Of a stretch of 10,995 nt of DNA, positions 6,314 through 10,995 are shown piece after piece. Position numbers and translations under genes: made by a program. The stretch is from Spirochaeta sp. (GTDB taxonomy: Bacteria > Spirochaetota > Spirochaetia > UBA9216), in assembly GCA_003454605.1 (NCBI GenBank), contig DMKD01000139.1, positions 1-10,995 on the forward strand. Direction: 5' to 3'. Every line of letters begins with the position of its first letter. Position 1 is the first letter of the stretch. The notes beneath the pieces are model-generated. The model was not told where the DNA came from and did no database searches. It saw only the letters and a list, made by a program, of their open reading frames with translations.

Positions 6314-7841
6314 GCTTCCATCTCCATATCATCAAGGGTGCGCTTTGCCGCATCTCTTCCCGAAAGCAGAGAGCTACCGTATCCATGACATCGATATGAA
6401 AAACCGCCGCAGAACTGAAGCCCCTCCAGGTAATTCTCATTTTTTACCGACAGAGCCCGCGGAACGATTGAATCCCAGGGTTCGGGTTCATAACCGTAGA
6501 CAACCCCGTTTCGGGCTCCGGTGTATCTGGCAAAGGTCTGCGGAGTAGAACTTCAAACTCTTCTATATGTTCTCTGAGGCTGCAGCCCACTGCCGCTTCG
6601 AACTGTGCAATAAGCGTATCAGCTAAAATCTGTTTCTTTTGAAAGTAATTCTCAGGACCTACATCTTCCCAGGCTGAGGTCTGCTGGCCGATCGTCATTG
6701 TAAGTATACATGTCCCCGGCGGTGAACAATTCGGAATCGCCGAGTTCAGACAGACGGCCGCCTGCATCAGCTCAGTTGCTTCAATATCATATGAAGCGTC
6801 ATAGAGCTTTCGGGTATCCATATGAGGAGCAATGAAGTAACTGTAATCTGTGAGCCCCAGCTCTTCACGGCTCTTATTCAGACCCAGATAAACTACTGCG
6901 AGACTGAAACCCTCTCTACGCGCGTTAACGTTACGGCAGGCAGCAGGCGGTATTTCCGACTCAGGCTGTACCAGGGTGGAAAACACCCTCGAGGGTGATG
7001 CATTCGAGACCACATGAGATGCAGCTATCACCTCGCCATCGGCGAGTACTACCGAATTTATCTTTCCGTCAGCCACGTTTATCTTCTCTACCTTCGCATT
7101 AAACCAGATATCTCCGCCGAGTTTTTCAATCTTATCAATGAATGCAGATGCTATCTCATGCGAACGCATAGAAGGAATAACGGCCTCTTTCGACAGATAA
7201 GAGTTAAGCATTGTTCCCCATATTGAGAACGACAGTCTGTCCATGGGAACACCAAGATAGCACCAGTAAGGGTATATCAGTTCACGGGCTTTCTGCGGAA
7301 CAGCCAGGGCGTCAGCAACTTCCTCTGCCGTATAAGAACCTGTCCGGACAAAATCCCCATATTTTCTCAAAACGGTCAGATAGTTGATCTTATCCTGCTT
7401 CTCGCTCAGATATCCGAAGGCATCCTGAATCTCCCTGCAGAGCTTCATATACTTCGAAACAGAATCACGGCTGCCTGGCACCAGGGTATCGATAATATCA
7501 ATAAATTTATCTATACCGAAAGACATGCGTGCATCCACACCCCTCTCAGTCAGAATTATTCTATAAGCCTCTGGAAGGGTTACAAGCCTCAAATCAAGTT
7601 CGGCATCTTCCAGAAGATAGCGTATGACTCCGGGAGCCTCATCAGCTCCGCGCATCCCCGGAAGTTCATGCAGTGAGGGTTCAAATTCAAAACGGCCCCT
7701 GATAAAACTTGTAGCAAATCCGCCCGGGAGATTATGCTGCTCAAGCAGCAATGTTTTTTTTCCGCTTCTGCACAGCTCATAAGCAGCCGTTAGCCCGCCC
7801 AGGCCGGCACCGATAATAACAGCATCATATTTTTTCATCAT
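6310..7841 (-). CDS. Phytoene desaturase/retinol saturase-like FAD oxidoreductase (CrtI-type, COG1233), C-terminus frameshifted
   Basis: N-terminal Rossmann FAD site YDAVIIGAGLGGLTAAYEL (residues 5-23), Glu34 for the ribose (LLLEQ), PGGFATSF, and a mid-region typical of the CrtI/RetSat amine-oxidase-like superfamily. These enzymes desaturate, saturate or isomerise polyene or isoprenoid chains at the membrane; the substrate here is unknown. Read as it stands, the frame ends at 6444 (465 residues) with a nonsense tail. Shifting frame near 6547 restores 78 family-like residues, including YTGARNGVVYGYEPEPW, LQFCGGFSYRCHGYGSS and SGRDAAKRTL, ending at a TGA (6312..6310) that overlaps the ATG of the next gene. 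One base appears missing between GTTCT and ACTCCGCAG; the repaired protein would be 510 residues, normal for the family. Either a recent mutation, a sequencing error or, less likely, recoding. Starts ATGATG at 7841 with a weak ribosome-binding site and a TATAAT at 7856..7851. Confidence 0.88.
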
Positions 7842-7850
7842 AATCTTGGA

Positions 7851-7856
7851 ATTATA
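7851..7856 (-). promoter_or_regulatory. Candidate -10 box (TATAAT) for the redox cluster
   Basis: TATAAT on the minus strand ends 9 bases before the ATG of the FAD oxidoreductase, which would give a nearly leaderless transcript. No convincing -35 hexamer is seen 16-18 bases upstream. It lies in the 90-base divergent gap shared with the ThiF-like gene. Confidence 0.3.
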
Positions 7857-7897
7857 ACCGCCTTCATTCTGCTGATGTTGTATTTTAATAAAAAATT

Positions 7898-7925
7898 ATG
7901 ACTTCGCTTTTAATCATGTTATATT
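7898..7925 (+). promoter_or_regulatory. Candidate promoter of the ThiF-like gene
   Basis: ATGACT (7898-7903) and TATATT (7920-7925) with a 16-base spacer in an AT-rich stretch. The -10 box ends 6 bases before the ATG at 7932, and there is no Shine-Dalgarno sequence, so the mRNA may be leaderless. Moderate match only. Confidence 0.35.
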
Positions 7926-7931
7926 GACTAT

Positions 7932-8648
7932 ATGAAGAATGACCGATATATCAGACAGATTTTGCTCGAAAAAGATTTTGGATTCAGCCAGGAAAGGCTG
8001 GGACGTGCAACTGTATTTATTGCAGGCGCCGGAGGACTTGGAAGCCCTGCAGCATACTACCTGGCTGCGGCAGGAGTAGGGAAAATAATAATCTGTGATA
8101 ATGATGATATTGAGATCTCTAATCTGAATAGACAGGTTCTCCATTCAACCGGGCGTCTCGGCATGAGAAAAACTGAATCTGCCGCAGCGATTCTTGCTGA
8201 TCTTAACCCGGAGATAATAATTAAGCCGAAAGACGCCCTTATAAGCGGCGATCCTGCAGAATTGATTGAAGATGCCGATTTGATAATAGACTGCCTCGAT
8301 AATATTGAAGCCCGCTATGCTATAAATGACTACTCAATAAGAACCAGCGTTCCGATCGTGCACGGCGGCATTAACGGCTATGCCGGTCAGATAAGTTTCA
8401 TCGCTCCTCCAGAGACGGCATGCCTGCGGTGTATTTTCCCTGAATCCTTTAAAAGTGAAGGTCCGATTCCGGTAATCGGCGCAACTGCAGGGATAATAGG
8501 ATCGATGCAGGCTATGGAAGCAATCAAATACCTGACCTGCAGCGGAGAACTTCTTAAAAATCAGCTTTACATCTTCGACGGATTTACGAACGAGTCAGAG
8601 AAACTGCAGTTAGAGAAGAACCCCGACTGCCCGGCTTGCGGCGGCTGA
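7932..8648 (+). CDS. HesA/MoeB/ThiF family E1-like adenylyltransferase
   Basis: A 238-residue cytoplasmic protein covering the whole E1-like fold. Nucleotide site AGAGGLGSP (31-39), acidic loop D56-D59, NLNRQ (64-68) with the arginine that contacts ATP, and DCLDN (120-124), whose Asp123 matches the metal-binding catalytic Asp of MoeB. Two zinc-type pairs, Cys164/Cys167 (CLRC) and Cys233/Cys236 (CPAC), match the structural zinc site. Members adenylate the C-terminal Gly-Gly of MoaD, ThiS or similar sulfur carriers for molybdopterin, thiamin or other sulfur transfer. No carrier or other cofactor gene lies beside it here, so MoeB versus ThiF cannot be decided. The region PIPVIGATAGIIGS lacks a cysteine, which is more MoeB-like than ThiF-like. 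No rhodanese domain. ATG at 7932 has no ribosome-binding site. Confidence 0.92.
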   Translation: MKNDRYIRQILLEKDFGFSQERLGRATVFIAGAGGLGSPAAYYLAAAGVGKIIICDNDDIEISNLNRQVLHSTGRLGMRKTESAAAILADLNPEIIIKPKDALISGDPAELIEDADLIIDCLDNIEARYAINDYSIRTSVPIVHGGINGYAGQISFIAPPETACLRCIFPESFKSEGPIPVIGATAGIIGSMQAMEAIKYLTCSGELLKNQLYIFDGFTNESEKLQLEKNPDCPACGG

Positions 8649-8696
8649 AAGCTGCTAATCCTGCGGCGACAGCTTTAATATCCTCCGAACTTTTCC

Positions 8697-8727
8697 CGTA
8701 CTGACAATAAATTACCGCCAAAACAGA
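8697..8727 (+). repeat. Direct repeat copy 1 (left of the Fic gene)
   Basis: 31 bases matching 10234-10264 at 26 positions by hand alignment without gaps. Shared blocks are CGTACT, ACAATAAATT, CGCCAAA and AGA. The two copies bracket about 1.5 kb containing the Fic gene. Copy 2 lies just upstream of a transposase pseudogene, so this may be an end sequence of that element or an integration-site repeat. Confidence 0.6.
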
Positions 8728-8748
8728 TTTCTCCTTTTTACGAATGAA

Positions 8749-8761
8749 TGTCCGACGGACA
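8749..8761. promoter_or_regulatory. 13-base palindrome, possible operator
   Basis: TGTCCG, A, CGGACA: a perfect 6-bp-arm palindrome with a single central base, too tight for an RNA hairpin, so a protein-binding site is the more natural reading. It is 22 bases after the direct repeat and is not next to a recognisable promoter, so the role is open. Confidence 0.3.
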
Positions 8762-8985
8762 ATCCTGGACATCCTATGATGAAAATGGAAAGCAGTTATT
8801 AGATTGATTACAGTAAATTTACCTCATTCACCCGAAGCAATCACCTTTTTTCTGGCCTACATACGCTTTGCTGCCGTACTGCTTTTAAAGTCAGACTACT
8901 TAGTGTAACGCAGTCAATTCTGGCGTACCTTCGGTGCTGCTTCGCAGTCAGTGCCATTTTATTGATCAAGAATACAAATATAGGC

Positions 8986-9013
8986 TTAAACAAATTAAGG
9001 CTCAAAGTATAAT
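8986..9013 (+). promoter_or_regulatory. Candidate promoter of the Fic gene
   Basis: TTAAAC (8986-8991), a 16-base spacer and a perfect TATAAT (9008-9013). Transcription would start near 9020, giving a leader of about 45 bases to the ATG at 9064. The -10 box lies within both an inverted and a direct repeat, a layout typical of a repressible promoter. Confidence 0.5.
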
Positions 9014-9038
9014 AAGATATTTTTTATTTTACTTTGAG
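9001..9038. promoter_or_regulatory. Inverted repeat overlapping the Fic promoter (candidate operator)
   Basis: CTCAAAGTA (9001-9009) and TACTTTGAG (9030-9038) are perfect 9-bp inverted arms, 20 bases apart, about 2.8 helical turns from centre to centre. The left arm covers the start of the TATAAT box. The arms could bind a dimer or form a hairpin in the leader DNA. The Fic protein itself ends in a winged-helix-like region, so autoregulation is possible but inferred. Confidence 0.45.
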
Positions 9039-9056
9039 AGAGTTAAGTATAATAAG
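9005..9056 (+). repeat. Direct repeat AAGTATAATAAG x2 in the Fic promoter and leader
   Basis: Identical 12-base copies at 9005-9016 and 9045-9056, 40 bases (near four helical turns) apart. The first holds the proposed -10 box; the second runs into the AAGGA ribosome-binding site (9054-9058). A bound regulator could block both transcription and, in an RNA form, ribosome access. The shorter CAAAGTATA recurs at 10220-10228, just after the Fic stop codon. Confidence 0.55.
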
Positions 9057-9063
9057 GAATTTT

Positions 9064-10215
9064 ATGTTATACTCTATATCTACTATGGATATTAAGGATT
9101 TTAATTCAGGTAAATTTCAAAAGGGCTTTAAATATCAATATTTTCTGCCAGAGAGGGTAAATCACACCTTCATTTGGACGGACGCAGCAGTCAATGAACT
9201 ATTAGAGAAAGCTTCTTTAAAAGTAGGGGAATTGAACTCATTTTCCAGACTTATACCCGATACAGATATGTTCATTATCATGCACATCTTTAAAGAAGCC
9301 GTTGTATCAAGTCGAATCGAAGGGACTCAAACCAACATTGAGGAAGCTTTCATCTCTGAAAAAGAAATTGATCCCGAAAAAAGGGATGATTGGAAGGAAG
9401 TTAATAACTATGTCGAAGCCCTTAATCAAGCTATAAAGGACCTTGAATCTCTACCCCTTTCAAACAGGCTGATAAAAAATACTCATAAAACACTTCTTTC
9501 CAGTGTAAGAGGTGAGCACAAGAGCCCTGGTGAGTTTAGAAAATCTCAGAACTGGATTGGTGGAGCATCCTTGGCAGACGCAGTTTTTATTCCACCTTCA
9601 CACACAGAGTTGCCCGATCTTCTTTCAGATTTTGAACTCTTTTTAAATAATCATGAATTAAAAATTCCAAACCTTATAAAAATAGCAATTGCACATTATC
9701 AATTCGAAACAATTCATCCGTTCCTTGATGGAAATGGAAGAATCGGCAGATTGTTAATTACTCTATTTCTGGTATCAAGTGGAATCCTTGAAAAACCAAT
9801 TCTTTATCTTTCTGATTTTTTCGAGAAGAATAAAACACTCTATTATGATAATTTGACATTTGTAAGAACAAAAAACGATCTACTCCAATGGATAAAGTTC
9901 TTTCTTACTGGAGTAATCCAAACCGCTGAAACATCTGTTACAACTTTGCAGAAAATAATTGAATTGAAAAATTCATTAGAGAGAGACAAACTTCTTTTGT
10001 TGGGAAAAAGATCTAAATCAGCTATTGAGCTCTTACATAAACTATTTGCAAAACCAGTTGTAACAATAAAAGATGTTCAGCAGATGACAGGGCTGTCACC
10101 GAAAGCGGCTAGTGGTATGGTACAAGCTTTTATGGATCAGAATATTTTAATCGAAACGACTGGATATCAACGCAATCGTGTTTTTATTTTTAATGAATAT
10201 ATAAAGATGTTCTGA
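9064..10215 (+). CDS. Fic family protein AMP-transferase, class II self-inhibited, with C-terminal winged-helix-like region
   Basis: Starts at ATG 9064 (383 residues), chosen because AAGGA lies 5 bases upstream; the frame opens earlier at a TTG (9034) without such a site, and another ATG is at 9085. Fic enzymes transfer AMP from ATP to hydroxyl groups of target proteins. Visible: Fic N-terminal region with the inhibitory helix motif SSRIEG (S82 to G87; pattern S/TxxxEG), the core Fic domain with HPFLDGNGRIGR (His218 to Arg229), complete for catalysis, and a beta-flap region ahead of it (NWIGGASLADAVFIPP). Glu86 of the inhibitory helix would block productive ATP binding until released. The last 70 residues (TIKDVQQMTGLSPKAASGMVQAF) look like a winged helix-turn-helix. 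A stand-alone gene, not a toxin-antitoxin pair. It is AT-rich: 23 G+C in a 60-base hand count against 30 of 60 in ychF, suggesting transfer. Confidence 0.95.
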   Translation: MLYSISTMDIKDFNSGKFQKGFKYQYFLPERVNHTFIWTDAAVNELLEKASLKVGELNSFSRLIPDTDMFIIMHIFKEAVVSSRIEGTQTNIEEAFISEKEIDPEKRDDWKEVNNYVEALNQAIKDLESLPLSNRLIKNTHKTLLSSVRGEHKSPGEFRKSQNWIGGASLADAVFIPPSHTELPDLLSDFELFLNNHELKIPNLIKIAIAHYQFETIHPFLDGNGRIGRLLITLFLVSSGILEKPILYLSDFFEKNKTLYYDNLTFVRTKNDLLQWIKFFLTGVIQTAETSVTTLQKIIELKNSLERDKLLLLGKRSKSAIELLHKLFAKPVVTIKDVQQMTGLSPKAASGMVQAFMDQNILIETTGYQRNRVFIFNEYIKMF

Positions 10216-10233
10216 TTCACAAAGTATAGACCG

Positions 10234-10264
10234 CGTACTTACAATAAATTGACGCCAAAGTAGA
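10234..10264 (+). repeat. Direct repeat copy 2 (right of the Fic gene)
   Basis: Partner of 8697-8727, 26 of 31 bases identical, same orientation. It begins 18 bases after the Fic stop and ends 44 bases before the transposase pseudogene start. The gap 10216-10308 holds nothing else recognisable. Confidence 0.6.
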
Positions 10265-10308
10265 AACGATCAATTTTACTGACCATTGAGTATGCCGATT
10301 ATAACAAT

Positions 10309-10850
10309 ATGCTAATTCTGAAATCATTATTTCACCTTCTTGAGTTCTCCCTCTTCTATATCATCAATAGAAAATCAGTCATACCGAAAATCGCCCTTAT
10401 CTGGCAGTCGTTATTCGCATGTGACTTCTTTACAGGTGACATCTTCGGATTTAAAAAATTCTACTTCTTCATTATTGAGCTCAAGAGCAGGAAAATTGTC
10501 CATTATCATGATAATTCAGGAGAGCTGAAGTATTTCCCATATCAAGAATATGAAATCAATGGCGTAGCCACTACTCCATACTCCCCTAACCTGAATGCAT
10601 ATGCAGAGAGATTTATTCGTTCTATCCGACAGGGAACCCTATCCGACAGGAATGTCTGGACTGGTTTGTAATTTTCTCAGAGAGACAACTAAGAAATATC
10701 CTGAAATCATACATGGAATATTACAATAAATTTCGACCACATCAAGGTATCAATTCCATTCCGGAAGGTAAGCCTCCTGATATTTCCGGTACGATTAAGA
10801 AAAAACCTATTCTTTTTGGGCTGTACAACCACTATTACCGAGCCGGCTGA
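10309..10850 (+). pseudogene. Integrase-core (DDE) transposase remnant, internally deleted and frameshifted
   Basis: Reads from ATG 10309 through an N-terminal piece (MLILKSLFHLLEF, NRKSVIPKIAL), then directly into the catalytic domain (WQSLFACDFFTGDIFGFKKF), HDNSGELKYF, and PYSPNLNAYAERFIRSIRQ, where the frame stops at 10671. In another frame from about 10651 it continues as the family C-terminus: SERQLRNILKSYMEYYNKF, RPHQGINSIPEG, and PILFGLYNHYYRAG, stop at 10850. Asp of ACDFF, Asp of HDNSG and Glu of NAYAERF are the DDE residues, but the first two are only 29 residues apart, far less than usual, and the N-terminal helix-turn-helix part is nearly gone. A 17-base tandem duplication explains the frameshift. 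Related transposases are full length at about 300 or more residues. No terminal inverted repeats were found, so element limits are unknown. Not functional. Confidence 0.85.
10622..10650 (+). repeat. 17-base tandem duplication inside the transposase pseudogene
   Basis: CTATCCGACAGG occurs at 10622-10633 and 10639-10650, offset 17 bases. Removing one unit restores the reading SIRQECLDWFVIFSERQ, exactly the family sequence, and the frames on either side differ by 17 bases modulo 3 as expected. This is the lesion that breaks the frame. Confidence 0.85.
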
Positions 10851-10937
10851 TCTAATATGGAAACTTTTCTTCATTAACAACGGGATAGGTATATCCTTAT
10901 CTGAATGAAAACCTGCTTGTTAGAATCTCATTTTAGG

Positions 10938-10965
10938 AGGAAGCACCATAAAGATGCTTCCTTTT
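10938..10965 (+). terminator. Probable rho-independent terminator downstream of the transposase remnant
   Basis: AGGAAGCA, a 9-base loop, TGCTTCCT, then TTT: an 8-bp stem followed by a short T-run on the plus strand. It lies about 90 bases after the transposase stop. The rest of 10851-10995 shows no gene or inverted-repeat end that I could match to the left side. Confidence 0.6.
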
Positions 10966-10995
10966 CGATCATATTTACCTTTCGCATATTAAGTT

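Larger units (their letters stand above)
8649..9000. other. About 350-base gene-poor stretch with repeats
   Basis: No convincing coding region. A 62-codon minus-strand frame (8584-8772) overlaps the end of the ThiF-like gene and shows no recognisable domain. Just after the stop, AAAGCTG and CAGCTTT (8648-8676) could form a loose hairpin without a T-tract, a poor terminator. The stretch holds one copy of the 31-base direct repeat (8697-8727), a 13-base palindrome (8749-8761), and a degenerate pair starting TTCTGGC at 8850 and 8918; CGCAGTCA also occurs at 8909 and 8943. This looks like decayed or mobile DNA at the edge of the Fic segment. Confidence 0.5.

Noticed and set aside
6444..6560. Programmed frameshift in the CrtI-like gene
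   Set aside because: GTTCTACTCCGCAG has no slippery heptamer or evident stimulatory structure; mutation or read error is simpler, though not excluded.
8640..8648. C-terminal Cys-Gly-Gly of the ThiF-like protein as a ubiquitin-like tail
   Set aside because: The preceding CPAC is the normal family zinc motif, which often ends in CG or CGG; no ubiquitin-like fold is present.
8584..8772. 62-codon minus-strand frame after the ThiF-like gene
   Set aside because: It overlaps the ThiF-like coding end, covers a copy of the 31-base repeat, and has no recognisable motif or ribosome-binding site.
8899..8960. Possible integron attC site, given such sites in some spirochaetes
   Set aside because: GTGTAAC does not fit the RYYYAAC core and no matching GTTRRRY core was found in the right place.
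9034..9063. TTG start for the Fic protein at 9034
   Set aside because: It lies inside the right arm of the promoter inverted repeat and has no ribosome-binding site, while ATG 9064 has AAGGA at good spacing.
10216..10995. Terminal inverted repeats of an insertion sequence around the transposase remnant
   Set aside because: Comparing the left flank with the reverse complement of the right flank by eye gave no convincing match.

Overview
The window looks like a chromosomal stretch of an anaerobic or micro-aerophilic bacterium, most likely a spirochaete. The hints are a relaxed lipobox on a short lipopeptide, many Fe-S and flavin redox enzymes, TTG start codons and a spirochaete-style integrase-core transposase remnant. 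This placement is inference; there is no rRNA or other firm marker. No tRNA, rRNA or CRISPR array was seen.

Minus-strand block, read right to left from about 7841 to 1. First comes a redox cluster of three touching genes: a CrtI/retinol-saturase-like FAD oxidoreductase (its C-terminus frameshifted), an FAD/NAD(P)H reductase with a C-terminal [2Fe-2S] ferredoxin domain, and a 63-residue four-cysteine protein. After a 62-base gap come a small membrane protein of the divergent PAP2 (DUF212/YuiD) family and the universal P-loop protein YchF. A 128-base gap with three perfect hairpins follows. Next is an operon of an Fe-S aldo/keto reductase, an MFS exporter-like transporter and an unrecognised 195-residue helical protein. 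At the left edge lies a 21-codon lipoprotein signal peptide that stops right after its lipobox cysteine and glycine, probably the head of a broken lipoprotein gene.

Plus-strand block, 7932 to the end. A HesA/MoeB/ThiF-type E1-like adenylyltransferase is divergent from the redox cluster. It is followed by about 385 bases without a convincing gene, holding repeats and a palindrome. Then comes an AT-rich, self-inhibited (class II) Fic AMP-transferase gene with a C-terminal winged-helix-like region and a repeat-laden promoter. The Fic segment lies between two 31-base degenerate direct repeats (26/31 identical). Immediately downstream is a transposase pseudogene with two inferred internal deletions and a 17-base tandem duplication that shifts its frame. 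The right side therefore reads as an accessory or mobile segment next to ordinary core genes.

How the genes may work together: the ferredoxin-reductase protein is placed to pass electrons from NAD(P)H to the neighbouring FAD oxidoreductase or its partner; the aldo/keto reductase and transporter share an operon and may handle a common small molecule; Fic is probably autonomous and possibly autoregulated. I saw no clearly new multi-gene system. The items most worth a second look are the redox cluster with its frameshift, the Fic cassette with its flanking repeats and promoter, and the hairpin cluster.
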